From NCBI GenBank assembly GCA_036381015.1, contig DASVDR010000021.1:1-64000 (forward strand): a stretch of 64,000 nucleotides of DNA, written 5' to 3'. Below the pieces are notes generated by a model, which did no database searches, was not told the DNA's origin, and saw only the letters and a program-made list of their open reading frames with translations. This document shows positions 27,241 through 37,151 of this stretch, piece after piece. How positions within the stretch are numbered: the first letter of the stretch is position 1; every line of letters starts with the position of its first letter. The translations under genes and the position numbers were made by a program. Source of the DNA: Gammaproteobacteria bacterium (lineage in GTDB: Bacteria; Pseudomonadota; Gammaproteobacteria; Steroidobacterales; Rariloculaceae).

Positions 27241-28893
27241 TCACGGCCGCCGCATCGCGCGGAGCAGGAGCACGAGACCCACGGCCGCGCCGAGCCACCC
27301 GACCCAGAGCGGGGCCGTTTCGAGTCCCGTCCAGAGGACGCCGGCCACGAGCAGCGCCGCGCCGGCGAAGAGCCGGTCGTCGCGGCCGCCGGCGTGCCGC
27401 TCGTCGTCGTGGCGACCCGGGTTCGACGCGCGGCGCGCACGCGCGGCGCGCACCGGTTCGCGCTGCGGGCTCGCCGCCGCCTGGCGGATCGCGCGGTGCA
27501 GCAGCTCCGGAATGAGCAGCAGGTCGTCGCCGATCTCGGGCCACGCGTCGATGAGCCGCCGCAGCTGGACGCGCGGATCGCGCCGCTCGCGCATCCACTC
27601 CTCGAGGATCGGCTTGGCCGTCTGCCAGAGGTCGAGCTCCGGATAGAGCTGACGGCCGAGCCCCTCGATCTGCAGCAGCGTCTTCTGCAGAAGCACGAGC
27701 TGCGGCTGCACCTCCATGTTGAACTCGCGGGCCGTCTCGAACAGCCGCAGGAGCACGAGGCCGAACGAGATGTCCTTCAGCGGACGGTCGAAGATCGGCT
27801 CGCACACGGCGCGGACGGCGGACTCGAGCTCGTCGATGCGCGTCTCCGGCGGCACCCATCCGGAGTCGACGTGCAGCGCGGCCACGCGCCGATAGTCGCG
27901 CTTGAAGAACGCGAGGAAGTTCTCGGCGAGATAGTGCTGATCCTCGGCGCTCAGCGTGCCGACGATCCCGAAATCCACGGCCACGTAGCGCGGAGCGGCG
28001 GGGTCCGTGAGGTCGATGAAGATGTTGCCGGGATGCATGTCGGCATGAAAGAAGTTGTGCCGGAACACTTGCGTGAAGAACACCTCGACGCCGTTCTCCG
28101 CGAGCAAGCGGATGTTCGCGCCCCGCGCCTTCAGCGCCTCGATGTCGCCGATCGGAATGCCGTGGATGCGCTCGAGCGTCAGCACGTTCGAGCGGCAATA
28201 GTCCCAGTAGACCTGCGGGACGTAGAGCTTCTCCGAGCCCTCGAAGTTGCGCCTGAGCTGCGCGGCGTTCGCCGCTTCGCGCATGAGGTCGACCTCGTGC
28301 AGCAGCGTCTTCTGGAACTCCTCGACGACGGCCACCGGGCGCAGGCGGCGCGCGTCGGGCCAGTAGTGCTCGGCGAGCCGCGCGAGCTGGAAGAGCACCT
28401 CGAGGTCGCGCTCGATCTGCGCGCGCACGTCGGGGCGCAGGATCTTCACGACGACCTCGGTGCCGTCGTGCAGCCGCGCCGTGTGCACCTGAGCGATCGA
28501 AGCGGCGGCGAGGGCGCGCCGGTCGAAGTCGGCGAACAAGTCGGATACGCCGCGGCGAAAGGCTCGCTCGAGCACCGCGACCGCGACCTCGGACGGAAAC
28601 GGCGGCACCTGATCCTGGAGCTTCGCGAGCTCGTCGGCGAGCTCGGGCGAGAGCAGGTCGCGGCGGACCGAGACCGCCTGCCCGAACTTCACGTAGATCG
28701 GCCCGAGCTCCTCGAGCGCGAGCCGGAGCCGCTCGCCGATCGGCCGCGCCTTGACCCTCGCGCCCGGCAGCAGCCTCTGCAACCACGCGACCGGACGAAA
28801 CAGATGCGTCCGCCAGACGATCTCGTCGAGACCGTAGCGCAGCAGGGTGCGCTGGATGCTGAGCAGCCGGAGCAGCAGTCGCAGGCGGCTCAT
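27241..28893 (-). CDS. ubiB: Ubiquinone biosynthesis protein UbiB (ADCK-type kinase-like)
   Basis: 550 aa membrane-bound atypical kinase/ATPase needed for ubiquinone synthesis. It shows the family's KxGQ motif (YVKFGQAVSVRRDLL), the Ala-rich loop AAASIAQVH, ADMHPGNIF and VDFGIVG (metal Asp), and two C-terminal transmembrane helices (about 498-547). Start ATG 28893. It lies downstream of ubiE and ubiJ, as in Escherichia coli. In that species tatABC follow ubiB; here they do not. Confidence 0.94.
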   Translation of the reverse strand: MSRLRLLLRLLSIQRTLLRYGLDEIVWRTHLFRPVAWLQRLLPGARVKARPIGERLRLALEELGPIYVKFGQAVSVRRDLLSPELADELAKLQDQVPPFPSEVAVAVLERAFRRGVSDLFADFDRRALAAASIAQVHTARLHDGTEVVVKILRPDVRAQIERDLEVLFQLARLAEHYWPDARRLRPVAVVEEFQKTLLHEVDLMREAANAAQLRRNFEGSEKLYVPQVYWDYCRSNVLTLERIHGIPIGDIEALKARGANIRLLAENGVEVFFTQVFRHNFFHADMHPGNIFIDLTDPAAPRYVAVDFGIVGTLSAEDQHYLAENFLAFFKRDYRRVAALHVDSGWVPPETRIDELESAVRAVCEPIFDRPLKDISFGLVLLRLFETAREFNMEVQPQLVLLQKTLLQIEGLGRQLYPELDLWQTAKPILEEWMRERRDPRVQLRRLIDAWPEIGDDLLLIPELLHRAIRQAAASPQREPVRAARARRASNPGRHDDERHAGGRDDRLFAGAALLVAGVLWTGLETAPLWVGWLGAAVGLVLLLRAMRRP

Positions 28894-28937
28894 CTCAGGC
28901 TCACTCCTCGGCTCGGCCGGCGCCCGCGGCTCATCCG

Positions 28938-29567
28938 TCACTCCGCCGCGGCGCGCTCGCGCGGGCACGCGTGCTCGGCGAGCCGCTCGATGCGCTCGGC
29001 CGCCCGCTCGACGTCGTCGCGCAGGCGCTCGACCTCGGCGAAGAGCCGGTCGGCCTCGTAGCGGGTCGGCAGCACGCGGCTCTCCTCCGTCAGGTACTCG
29101 GACGTATCGAGACGCAACGCCTCGGCGGCCTTCGCCGCCCACCCGCCCGCTCCGCGGACGGCCCGGCCGACCCGATACGCGACGACGTCCCCGACCCAGC
29201 CTGCGAGCTCCTCCTCGGGATCGGGCCACGCGAGCCGCAGCAGCGCCGCGAAGCGCTCGGCGACGGCGACGCGCCCGCTGACCTCGACGCCGGAGCCGTG
29301 GATCCGGCCCGCCATGCCCGGCCCGAGCAGGCGCAGCAGGTCGAGCGGCGTCCCGCGGACGGTCGCGCTCGCGGTGGTCCCGCCGCCGGCGCGCGTCAAG
29401 CGCAGCCGCCCGGGCTCGGCGGCGATCAGGACGTCGATGCCGAGGCCTTCGACACGCAGGCGCACGCTCCGGCCTTCGAGCTCGGCCAGCACGCTCGACG
29501 CGCTCGCCGATTCGCCGATGTGCCGATTGAGCCAGCTCTCGGCGCGCGCGAGGAGCGGCCCGGTCAT
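28938..29567 (-). CDS. ubiJ: Ubiquinone biosynthesis accessory factor UbiJ (SCP2 domain)
   Basis: 209 aa. The N-terminal SCP2 lipid-binding fold spans about residues 15-110 (LEGRSVRLRVEGLGIDVLI, SATVRGTPLDLLRLL, GRVAVAERFAALL); the C-terminus is a charged helical tail (ADRLFAEVERLRDDVERAAERIERL), likely a coiled coil. UbiJ organises the soluble Ubi complex around lipid precursors. Gene order ubiE-ubiJ-ubiB supports the call, since the family is poorly conserved in sequence. Confidence 0.87.
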   Translation of the reverse strand: MTGPLLARAESWLNRHIGESASASSVLAELEGRSVRLRVEGLGIDVLIAAEPGRLRLTRAGGGTTASATVRGTPLDLLRLLGPGMAGRIHGSGVEVSGRVAVAERFAALLRLAWPDPEEELAGWVGDVVAYRVGRAVRGAGGWAAKAAEALRLDTSEYLTEESRVLPTRYEADRLFAEVERLRDDVERAAERIERLAEHACPRERAAAE

Positions 29568-29603
29568 CGCCCGGGCACGGCGGGTGCCGGGCGGCCGGTC
29601 GTG

Positions 29604-30389
29604 CTAGACCTTGAAGCCGACATGCAGCGCGACGATGCCCGCGGAGAGATTGTGATAGCGGCACCGCTCGAAGCCGCGGCGCTCCATCATGCGCTGCAAC
29701 GCTTCTTGATCCGGGTGGCGCCTGATCGACTCGGCGAGGTAGCGGTAGCTCGCCGCGTCCCCGGCGAGCCATTGGCCGAGGCGCGGGAGCACCTGGAAGG
29801 AGTAGAGATCGTAAAGCGGCTCGAGAGGCCCGAGCCGCGGCTTCGAGAACTCGAGCACGAGCAGCCGGCCGCCCGGCTTCAGCACGCGATAAAGCTCGGC
29901 CAGCGCCGCCTCCTTGTCCGTGACGTTGCGCAGGCCGAAACCGATCGTGACGCAATGGAAGCGCCCGGCCGCGAACGGCAGGGCCTCCGCGTCGGCCTGC
30001 ACGAACGAGGCGTTACGCCCCACGCCGGCATCGATGAGGCGATCGCGCCCGAGCTCGAGCATCGTGCGGTTGACGTCGGTGACGACGACGCGGCCCGTGG
30101 GGCCGACGCGGCGCGCGAGGCCGAGCGCGAGGTCGCCGCTGCCGGCGGCGACGTCGAGCGCGGACTGCCCGGGCCGGAGGCCCGTCCGCGCGATCGTGAA
30201 CGCCTTCCACCAGCGGTGCAGCCCCGCCGACATCACGTCGTTCATCAGGTCGTAGCGCGGCGCGACGGAATCGAACACGGCGCGCACGCGTGCCTTCTTC
30301 GCGCTCTTCGGCACGCGCTCGTAGCCGAAGTCCGTGAACGGCTCCGGCGTGGGCTTCGGCTCGGCGCGCCTGTGGACGTCCGTGGTCAT
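29604..30389 (-). CDS. ubiE: Ubiquinone/menaquinone C-methyltransferase UbiE
   Basis: 261 aa SAM-dependent enzyme methylating the quinone ring. Landmarks: FDSVAPRYDLMNDVMSAGLHRWWK, SAM loop LDVAAGSGDLAL, DVNRTMLELGRDR, IGFGLRNVTDKEAAL and LEFSKPR; the C-terminus HNLSAGIVALHVGFKV is typical. I start at ATG 30389; 32 further upstream codons are open but overlap the DUF971 gene. Overlap with that gene is four bases. Confidence 0.95.
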   Translation of the reverse strand: MTTDVHRRAEPKPTPEPFTDFGYERVPKSAKKARVRAVFDSVAPRYDLMNDVMSAGLHRWWKAFTIARTGLRPGQSALDVAAGSGDLALGLARRVGPTGRVVVTDVNRTMLELGRDRLIDAGVGRNASFVQADAEALPFAAGRFHCVTIGFGLRNVTDKEAALAELYRVLKPGGRLLVLEFSKPRLGPLEPLYDLYSFQVLPRLGQWLAGDAASYRYLAESIRRHPDQEALQRMMERRGFERCRYHNLSAGIVALHVGFKV

Positions 30390-30757
30390 GTCGAATTGCG
30401 GGTCTTTCCGGCCTTGCTCAGCCGCTCGAGGTACCGGCGCCAATTGCGCTCGCGGTGACGGCCGAGCTCGTACAGTATAGGCCACGTGTACAGCCCGGTA
30501 CTGTGCCCGTCGTCGAAGACGAGGCGCACGGCGTACGCGCCCACCGGCTCCACCCGCTCGATGCCGACGTTCTCCTTGCCGGTGACGAGCACGCCCTCGC
30601 CGGCCCCATGCCCCTTGACCTCGGCCGACGGCGAGTGCACGCGCAGGTACTCGGCGTCGAGCTCCGTCTCGAAGCCGTCGGAGAACACGACCGCCAGGCG
30701 CCGCGCGCGCTTTCGCAGCCTGATCTCGACGGGCCGCGGGGTTTCTGTCTCGCCCAT
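30386..30757 (-). CDS. DUF971 (gamma-butyrobetaine hydroxylase-like N-terminal domain) protein
   Basis: 123 aa. The DUF971 fold is recognisable (EIRLRKRARRLAVVFSDG, AEYLRVHSPSAEV, EPVGAYAVRLVFDDGHSTGLYTWPILYELG). Single-domain versions are common beside ubiE and hslVU in Gammaproteobacteria; a role in iron-sulfur handling has been suggested for relatives, but nothing in this sequence (no Cys cluster) shows it. Start ATG 30757 after CGGGG-free sequence, so the exact start is moderately certain. Confidence 0.8.
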   Translation of the reverse strand: MGETETPRPVEIRLRKRARRLAVVFSDGFETELDAEYLRVHSPSAEVKGHGAGEGVLVTGKENVGIERVEPVGAYAVRLVFDDGHSTGLYTWPILYELGRHRERNWRRYLERLSKAGKTRNST

Positions 30758-30827
30758 CTCGCCGCTCACCTTCGGGGCGGATCCGCCCCCTGACCGAGAA
30801 GCGGATAATCGTAGCAACACCGCGCGG

Positions 30828-32135
30828 TCAAAGGATGTAGCGCGCCAGGTCCTCGTCCTTGACGAGCTCGCCCAGATGGGCGTCGACGTATGCGGCGTCG
30901 ACGACGACCGTCTCCCCGGCACGGTCCGCCGCCTCGAACGAGATCGACTCGAGCAAGCGCTCGAGCACCGTGTGCAGCCGGCGCGCGCCGATGTTCTCGC
31001 TGCGCGTGTTCACCTCGTACGCCACCTCCGCGATGCGGCGGATACCGGTGTCGTCGAACCGGAGCTGAACCCGCTCCGTGCCGAGCAGGCTCGCGTACTG
31101 CTCCGTGAGCGACGCGCTCGGCTCCGTCAGGATCGCGACGAAGTCGTCGATGCCGAGCGCCGAAAGCTCGACGCGGATCGGAAACCGGCCCTGAAGCTCC
31201 GGGATCAAGTCCGACGGCTTCGCGACGCTGAAGGCGCCGGACGCAATGAACAGGATGTGGTCCGTGCGGACCATGCCGTAGCGGGTGCTGACCGTCGATC
31301 CCTCGACGAGCGGCAGCAGGTCGCGCTGCACGCCTTCGCGCGACACGTCGGCGCCGATCGATTCCGAGCGCCGCGCCACCTTGTCGATCTCGTCGATGAA
31401 CACGATGCCGTTCTCCTCGACGGCCCGGAGCGCCTCGAGCTTGATCTCGTCCTCGTTCACGAGCTTCGCCGCTTCCTCGTCCTTCAGAAGCTTCAGCGCG
31501 TCCTTCACCTTGAGCTTGCGCCTGCGCCGCCGGCCGCTCGAGAGGCTCTTGAACATGCTCTGGAGCTGGCTCGTCATCTCCTCCATGCCGGGCGGCGCCA
31601 TGATCTCCACGCCGACCGAAGGCGCCTGAACGTCCACCTCGACCTCGCGCTCGTCGAGGCTGCCTTCCCGCAGCATCTTGCGAAAGCGCTGGCGCGTCTC
31701 GCGCCCTTCGCTGTCCTGATGCGTGCCGGGCAGCAGAGCATCGAGCAGCCGGTCCTCGGCCGCGTCCTCGGCGCGGTGCGACACTCTCCGCATCGCGTCC
31801 TCGCGGATCATCTTCACGGCCATGTCGACGAGATCGCGCACGATCGAGTCGACGTCGCGCCCGACGTAGCCGACCTCCGTGAACTTCGTGGCCTCGACCT
31901 TGATGAACGGCGCGTTCGCGAGCTTCGCGAGCCGGCGCGCGATCTCCGTCTTGCCGACGCCGGTGGGCCCAATCATCAGGATGTTCTTCGGCGTGATCTC
32001 GCTGCGCAAAGGCTCGGCCACCTGCGCGCGGCGCCAGCGGTTGCGCAGCGCGATCGCGACGGCGCGCTTCGCCTCGTCCTGGCCGATGATGTGCTTGTCC
32101 AGCTCCTGGACGATCTCGCGTGGCGTCATCGACAT
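30828..32135 (-). CDS. hslU: ATP-dependent protease ATPase subunit HslU
   Basis: 435 aa AAA+ unfoldase that feeds substrates to the HslV peptidase. Walker [16 protein letters not shown], pore-loop region VGYVGRDV, the intermediate (I) domain with its charged EERE-like middle, Walker [12 protein letters not shown], sensor GRFPIRVEL, and the C-terminal ARYIL tail that docks into HslV. It follows hslV with a 12-base gap. Confidence 0.97.
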   Translation of the reverse strand: MSMTPREIVQELDKHIIGQDEAKRAVAIALRNRWRRAQVAEPLRSEITPKNILMIGPTGVGKTEIARRLAKLANAPFIKVEATKFTEVGYVGRDVDSIVRDLVDMAVKMIREDAMRRVSHRAEDAAEDRLLDALLPGTHQDSEGRETRQRFRKMLREGSLDEREVEVDVQAPSVGVEIMAPPGMEEMTSQLQSMFKSLSSGRRRRRKLKVKDALKLLKDEEAAKLVNEDEIKLEALRAVEENGIVFIDEIDKVARRSESIGADVSREGVQRDLLPLVEGSTVSTRYGMVRTDHILFIASGAFSVAKPSDLIPELQGRFPIRVELSALGIDDFVAILTEPSASLTEQYASLLGTERVQLRFDDTGIRRIAEVAYEVNTRSENIGARRLHTVLERLLESISFEAADRAGETVVVDAAYVDAHLGELVKDEDLARYIL

Positions 32136-32147
32136 CGGTGCGGCTCT

Positions 32148-32678
32148 CTACAATTCCTCGATCGTGATCTTGTGGTTCGTATAGATGCAGATGTCGGCCG
32201 CGATCTCCATCGCCTTCTCGACGATGCTGCGCGCGTCGAGGTCGGTGTTCTCGAGCAGCGCCTGTGCCGCCGCCTGCGCATAGGCGCCGCCCGAGCCGAT
32301 CGCGATCAGATCGCGCTCGGGCTCGATCACGTCGCCGGTGCCGGAGATCAGCAGCGATTGCGTCGCGTCCGCGACGCAGAGCAAGGCTTCGAGCCGGCGC
32401 AGCATTCGATCCGTGCGCCAGTCCTTCGCGAGCTCGATCGCGGCCCGGGTCAGATTGCCGTACTGCTCGAGCTTCTTCTCGAAAAGCTCGAACAGCGTGA
32501 ACGCGTCGGCCGTGCCGCCGGCGAAGCCGGCGAGCACGCGCCCGTCCCGCAGCCGGCGCACCTTGCGCGCGTTGCCTTTCATGATCTTGTCGCCCATCGT
32601 CACCTGGCCGTCGCCGCCGACGGCGACCTTGCCGCCGCGGCGCACGCACAGGATCGTGGTGCCGTGAAATTGCGTCAT
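32148..32678 (-). CDS. hslV: ATP-dependent protease peptidase subunit HslV
   Basis: 176 aa proteasome-like threonine peptidase. It starts [14 protein letters not shown], so maturation must remove six residues to expose Thr7, the catalytic nucleophile; this short propeptide occurs in many non-enteric Gammaproteobacteria. [13 protein letters not shown], and [12 protein letters not shown] are typical. An inverted repeat lies upstream between it and xerC. Confidence 0.96.
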   Translation of the reverse strand: MTQFHGTTILCVRRGGKVAVGGDGQVTMGDKIMKGNARKVRRLRDGRVLAGFAGGTADAFTLFELFEKKLEQYGNLTRAAIELAKDWRTDRMLRRLEALLCVADATQSLLISGTGDVIEPERDLIAIGSGGAYAQAAAQALLENTDLDARSIVEKAMEIAADICIYTNHKITIEEL

Positions 32679-32704
32679 CGCTTGCTCGTCATGCGCTCTT
32701 GTTG

Positions 32705-32740
32705 CGAATCGGGCCGTGCACGGGCCCGAACGCCGATTCG
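32705..32740. repeat. Inverted repeat between xerC and hslV
   Basis: CGAATCGG (32705-32712) and CCGATTCG (32733-32740) flank a loop holding the perfect palindrome CCGTGCACGG (32714-32723). It could form a stem-loop in RNA downstream of xerC and before hslV on the minus strand, or serve as a protein site. No run of T follows on that strand, so an ordinary terminator is unlikely. Confidence 0.45.
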
Positions 32741-32791
32741 GGCGGCGGGAGCCGCCCGGGCCGCGGCCCGAGGTTTCGCGGCGCGTCGGGG

Positions 32792-33685
32792 TCAGCGCCG
32801 CCGCGCGCGAGGGTGTGCTTTATCGTAAATGTGGGCCAGGTGCTGGAAATCAAGGTGCGTGTAGACCTGCGTCGTCGAGAGGCTCGAATGGCCGAGAAGC
32901 TCCTGGACCGCGCGCAGGTCGCCGCTCGACTCGAGCAAGTGGGACGCGAAGGAGTGCCGCAGCATGTGCGGGTGCACGCGCACCGGCGCGCCCGCGCGCC
33001 GCGCCCAAGCCTCGACCCGCGCTTGCACGGAGCGGGCCGCGAGCCGGTTGCCGCGCCGGCTGACGAACATCGCCCGCTCGCCGTTGCGGGCGAGGGCCGG
33101 CCGCGCCCGCAGCCACTCCTGGAGCACGGCCGCCGCGACCCGCCCGACCGGCAGGACGCGGTCCTTCCCGCCCTTGCCGGTGACGCGGACCGTCCGATCG
33201 CGGAGGTCGACGGCGTCGACGTCGAGGCTCACGAGCTCCGCGAGCCTCAGCCCGGACGAGTAGAAAAGCTCGAGCATCGCCGCGTCCCGGAGCGCGAGCG
33301 GGCCGGAGCCGGTCCGCTTCAGCAGGCTTGCGACCTGATCCGTATCGAGCGTCTTCGGCAGCCGGCGCGACGGCTTCGGCGCCTGCACGTGCACGGCCGG
33401 ATTCTGCGCGACGACCCCGGCACGCAGCAGAAACCCGAAGAACGTGCGCACGGCCGACAGACGCCTGGCGATGCTTCGCGGGCTCGCGCCGCGGCGGTGG
33501 CACTCGGCGGCGAAGCGCCGAACGTGGTACGCATCGATCGACGCGAGGGAAGCGACGCGCTCCCGCGTGCAGAAGTCGAGGAGCGCATCGACGTCGCGCC
33601 GATAGGCAGCGACGGTATGGCGCGACAGCCGCCGCTCGGTCTCGAGCTCGCGCAGGAACGACGCGAGCGCGTCAGACGGCTGCAC
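32792..33685 (-). CDS. xerC: Tyrosine recombinase XerC
   Basis: 297 aa site-specific recombinase resolving chromosome dimers at dif with XerD. The N-terminal SAM-like domain ([19 protein letters not shown]) is followed by the catalytic set: Arg in [12 protein letters not shown], Lys in [22 protein letters not shown] (His and Arg), [14 protein letters not shown] (His and nucleophile Tyr). It overlaps the DUF484 gene by 14 bases, in the standard dapF-DUF484-xerC order, which favours XerC over XerD. Confidence 0.95.
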   Translation of the reverse strand: MQPSDALASFLRELETERRLSRHTVAAYRRDVDALLDFCTRERVASLASIDAYHVRRFAAECHRRGASPRSIARRLSAVRTFFGFLLRAGVVAQNPAVHVQAPKPSRRLPKTLDTDQVASLLKRTGSGPLALRDAAMLELFYSSGLRLAELVSLDVDAVDLRDRTVRVTGKGGKDRVLPVGRVAAAVLQEWLRARPALARNGERAMFVSRRGNRLAARSVQARVEAWARRAGAPVRVHPHMLRHSFASHLLESSGDLRAVQELLGHSSLSTTQVYTHLDFQHLAHIYDKAHPRARRR

Positions 33686-34394
33686 GCGACGCCTGCGGGG
33701 CCGCCAGCGCGGTCGCGATCAGCTCGCCGATCCGCACGAGGAAATCCATCCGCTGCCCCGGGTGGAAGTGCGACGGATCGCGGTTCGCGACGACGAGGAA
33801 GCCGACGCTCGCCTCAGGACCGAGCGGGAGCATCGCGGCCGAGCCGACGCTCTCCGCGTCGCGCTCGAAGAGCGCCGCTCTCTGCCGCTCGCGCATCGGG
33901 CCGCAACGCGGGCGCGCGGCCTGCAGGAAAGTCAGGAACGGCCGCAGCAGCGGGTCGTCGCGCCGCAGCTTCCAGACGAAGCCGTCGCGCACGGCCGGTG
34001 ACTCCTCGGTGCCGAACAGCACTAGCGCCGCGCGCTCGGCGCCGAAATCCTCCCGCAGGCTGGTCTCGAGCTGCTCGAGCCGTTCATCCCAGCTTTCGGC
34101 CGCCATCAGGCGGATGGACAGCCGATGGATCTTCTCGATCAGCGAGTCGTTGACCTTCGCGACGGCGATCAGATCCTTCAGCTGCCGCTCGAGCTCGCCG
34201 TTGCGCTGACGGAGCATCGACACTTGACGCTCGACGAGCGAGACCGTGAAGCCGTTCGTCGGGTGAGGCAATCGCAGCCGCAGCAGAAGCGGCGTGTGGC
34301 GTTCGAAGAAGTCCGGGTGACTGCGCAGATAATCCGCGATGGCGCTCTCGGTGAACGTCTCGCTGAGCGCGGCCTCGTTCTTCTGTTGGCTCAT
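33672..34394 (-). CDS. DUF484 family protein
   Basis: 240 aa. N-terminal helical segment IADYLRSHPDFFERHTPLL, a short coiled coil (VERQVSMLRQRNGELERQLKDLI), then a GAF-like domain ending in SVGFLVVANRDPSHFHPGQRMDFL. The family almost always sits between dapF and xerC but has no established biochemical role. Start ATG 34394 overlaps the dapF stop by four bases. Confidence 0.9.
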   Translation of the reverse strand: MSQQKNEAALSETFTESAIADYLRSHPDFFERHTPLLLRLRLPHPTNGFTVSLVERQVSMLRQRNGELERQLKDLIAVAKVNDSLIEKIHRLSIRLMAAESWDERLEQLETSLREDFGAERAALVLFGTEESPAVRDGFVWKLRRDDPLLRPFLTFLQAARPRCGPMRERQRAALFERDAESVGSAAMLPLGPEASVGFLVVANRDPSHFHPGQRMDFLVRIGELIATALAAPQASRAAV

Positions 34395-35218
34395 AGTTCG
34401 ATCTGACCCTCGTACACCGTGGTTGCCGGCCCGGTCTGCCACAGCGGCATACCGGGACCCGGCCAGCGGACGGTCAGCGAGCCTCCCGAGAGCCGCACCT
34501 CGACCTTCTCGGCCAGAGCCCCCCAGCGCCGCCCTACCGCCACCGCCGCCGCGGCCCCCGTGCCGCACGCCGGTGTTTCGCCCACGCCGCGCTCGTAGAC
34601 GCGCAAACGAATCGAGTCGCGACGCACAATCTCCAAGAAACCGACGTTCACGCCCTTCGGAAAATTCCGATGCGCCGCGAGCTCGGCGCCCAGTATACCC
34701 ACGTCGGCCTCGTCCACCGAATCCACGTGGATGACCGCATGCGGATTGCCGATCGAGACTGCACCGAGCTCGATCTCGCGATCGCCGACGCGCACACGGT
34801 ATCGGTCGCGCTCGGCGTCCGCCGAGAACGGCAGCGACGCCGGATCGAAGCAGGGCACGCCGAGGTTCACGCTCACGAGGCCTGACGGCTCCACCTCGGC
34901 TTCGACGCGCCCGCCCGCGCTCTGCAGCACGAGCCTCCGGTGCGACACGTCGCCGGCGCGCGCGGCGACGAAGCGCGCTATGCAGCGGGCGCCGTTGCCG
35001 CATTGCTCGACCTCGCCGCCGTCGCTGTTGAAGACGCGGTACGCGGCGTCGCCTTCGGCCGACGGCGTCACGATCAGCAGCTGGTCGAAGCCGACGCCGA
35101 GCCGCCGGTCCGCGAGCGCCCGGACCGCGGCAGGCTCGGGCACGGGCGCGCCGGCCGGCCACTCCGCGACCATGAAGTCGTTTCCGAGACCGTGCATCTT
35201 CGCGAAGCGGATCCGCAT
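34391..35218 (-). CDS. dapF: Diaminopimelate epimerase
   Basis: 275 aa cofactor-free epimerase converting LL- to meso-diaminopimelate for lysine and peptidoglycan. The two catalytic cysteines are in GNGARCIA and [17 protein letters not shown] at the N-terminus and SIGNPHAV in the middle are diagnostic. First gene of the dapF-DUF484-xerC-hslV-hslU run; divergent from ubiD with 153 bases between them. Confidence 0.97.
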   Translation of the reverse strand: MRIRFAKMHGLGNDFMVAEWPAGAPVPEPAAVRALADRRLGVGFDQLLIVTPSAEGDAAYRVFNSDGGEVEQCGNGARCIARFVAARAGDVSHRRLVLQSAGGRVEAEVEPSGLVSVNLGVPCFDPASLPFSADAERDRYRVRVGDREIELGAVSIGNPHAVIHVDSVDEADVGILGAELAAHRNFPKGVNVGFLEIVRRDSIRLRVYERGVGETPACGTGAAAAVAVGRRWGALAEKVEVRLSGGSLTVRWPGPGMPLWQTGPATTVYEGQIEL

Positions 35219-35371
35219 GCTGGTCCGTGCCCTACTGGTAATGCGTGGAACGGAAGGTTAATGTCGCCGGGCGCGTCGCGCGCGGCTCGCGTTTCGATTC
35301 CAGGCGATCGCGCCGCACGCTCCGCGGCGCGCACATCGTCCTTCGTACGGTCGGCAGCCCGGCAAAGTATA

Positions 35372-36865
35372 GTGGAAACTCCGTGGCCCAAAGCGCAGCA
35401 GCCCTGCCGGGATCTGCGCGAGTTCCTCGCGCTGCTCGAGCGGCGAGGCGAGCTCAGGACGGTCGAGGCGCACGTCGATCCCGCGCTCGAGCTGACCGAG
35501 ATCTGCCGCCGGACGCTGCTCGCGGGCGGTCCGGCGCTCCTGTTCAACGACGTCGGCCGCGGCGGCATTCGCGCGCTCGGCAATCTGTTCGGCACCGAGT
35601 CGAGGATCGCGGCCGCGCTCGGCGCCGACGGCCCGGAGATCTTCACCGAGCTCGGCAAAGTGTTGGCCGCGCTGAAAGCGCCGGAGCCGCCGCGAAGCGT
35701 CGGCGAGGCCTTCCGCAAGCTGCCGCTCGTGAAGGAGATCATGAAGATGGCGCCGCGGGTGCTTCGCTCGGGCGCGACGCAGGAGGTGCGGATCGAAGGC
35801 GCCGACGTCGACCTCGGCGCGTGGCCGGTGCAGACCTGCTGGCCGGACGACGCAGGCCCGCTGATCACGTGGGGTCTCACGACGACGCGGGGCCCCGACG
35901 ACGAGCGGCAGAATCTAGGGGTCTACCGGCAGCAGGTCATCGGCGCGAACAAGGTCATCATGCGCTGGCTCGCGCACCGCGGCGGCGCGACCGACTTCGC
36001 GGCGTGGCAGGCAGCCCGGCCCGGCGAGCGCTTCCCGGTGGCCGTCAGCATCGGCGCTGATCCGGCCACGATCCTCGCGGCCGTCACACCGATCCCGGAC
36101 ACGCTCTCGGAGTACGCGTTCGCGGGCCTTCTCCGCGGGGAGCGCACCGAGCTCGTCGAGTGCATCGGGTCGCCGCTGCGCGTGCCGGCGCACGCGGAGA
36201 TCACGCTCGAAGGCTACATCGAGCCCGGCGAGACGGCGCTCGAAGGGCCGTTCGGCGACCATACGGGCTACTACAACGAGGCCGAGACCTTCCCGGTGAT
36301 GACCGTCGAGCGGATCACGCACCGGCGCGATCCGATCTACCACACGACGTACACCGGGCGCCCGCCGGACGAGCCGTCCGTCCTCGGCCTCGCGCTGAAC
36401 GACGTGTTCGTTCCGATCCTGCAAACTCAGTTCCCCGAGATCGTCGACTTCTACCTGCCGAGCGAGGCGTGCTCGTACCGCGTCGCGGTGGTCGCGATCC
36501 GCAAGGAATACCCCGGGCACGCGCGCCGCGTGATGTTCGGGATCTGGTCCTACCTTCGCCAGTTCATGTACACGAAGTTCGTGATCGTCGTCGACGACGA
36601 CATCGACGCGCGCGACTGGAAGGACGTGGTCTGGGCGATCGCGACCCGCGTCGACCCGGCGCGCGATACGGTCGTCGTCGAATCCACGCCGATCGACTAT
36701 CTCGACTTCGCGTCGCCGGTCGCGGGCCTCGGCTCGAAGCTCGGCATCGACGCCACGAGCAAGTGGCCGGGCGAGATCTCGCGCGAGTGGGGCCGCCCGA
36801 TCACGATGCGCCGCGATATCGTCGAGCGCGTCGACCGGCGCTGGGCCGAGCTCGGCATCGACTGA
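35372..36865 (+). CDS. ubiD: 4-hydroxy-3-polyprenylbenzoate decarboxylase UbiD
   Basis: 497 aa prenylated-FMN enzyme removing the carboxyl group from the ubiquinone head-group precursor. The catalytic and cofactor region [15 protein letters not shown] is present, with [17 protein letters not shown] and [23 protein letters not shown] 35372 gives the same length as the Escherichia coli protein; the frame is open far upstream but that part overlaps dapF on the other strand. UbiX is not in the window. Confidence 0.95.
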   Translation: METPWPKAQQPCRDLREFLALLERRGELRTVEAHVDPALELTEICRRTLLAGGPALLFNDVGRGGIRALGNLFGTESRIAAALGADGPEIFTELGKVLAALKAPEPPRSVGEAFRKLPLVKEIMKMAPRVLRSGATQEVRIEGADVDLGAWPVQTCWPDDAGPLITWGLTTTRGPDDERQNLGVYRQQVIGANKVIMRWLAHRGGATDFAAWQAARPGERFPVAVSIGADPATILAAVTPIPDTLSEYAFAGLLRGERTELVECIGSPLRVPAHAEITLEGYIEPGETALEGPFGDHTGYYNEAETFPVMTVERITHRRDPIYHTTYTGRPPDEPSVLGLALNDVFVPILQTQFPEIVDFYLPSEACSYRVAVVAIRKEYPGHARRVMFGIWSYLRQFMYTKFVIVVDDDIDARDWKDVVWAIATRVDPARDTVVVESTPIDYLDFASPVAGLGSKLGIDATSKWPGEISREWGRPITMRRDIVERVDRRWAELGID

Positions 36866-36875
36866 GCGCCGGGCG

Positions 36876-36894
36876 CTCGGCGCTTTTCGCCGAG
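36876..36894 (+). terminator. Stem-loop after ubiD
   Basis: Perfect 7-bp stem CTCGGCG / CGCCGAG with the loop CTTTT, 11 bases past the ubiD stop. There is no T-run after the stem, so it may stabilise the message end or support weak termination only. A second hairpin (AGGCG-TTTTCGAAAG-CGCCT) follows near 36977-36996. Confidence 0.45.
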
Positions 36895-37060
36895 TAGAAA
36901 CGGTTCACGGCCTGGCGCGCCCTCCGAAGGCACACTCGGGCCATTCGACCGCCGCGGTCCGGCGCTCGACCGGAGGCGTTTTCGAAAGCGCCTTCGTGCA
37001 CCTCGTTGCAGGCAGGCGTGGGCCGCGCATGTACGCGTGAGTCTTGAATGGTCTCGGCAA

Positions 37061-37090
37061 TTGGACATTTGTCATAAGCATCGCTAAGTT
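37061..37090 (+). promoter_or_regulatory. Possible promoter of the ParA gene
   Basis: TTGGAC at 37061-37066, an 18-base spacer, TAAGTT at 37085-37090, inside the only AT-rich island of the 286-base gap. Each box matches the sigma-70 consensus at four positions, so the call is tentative. Confidence 0.35.
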
Positions 37091-37151
37091 ATGCGCCTGG
37101 CGGCGGTCGGGGCCCGACGATTAAGTACGACCGGAACGCTCGGGAGTGGCT

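Noticed and set aside
36876-36894. Strong rho-independent terminator after ubiD
   Set aside because: Stem is good but there is no T-run after it; listed with low confidence only.
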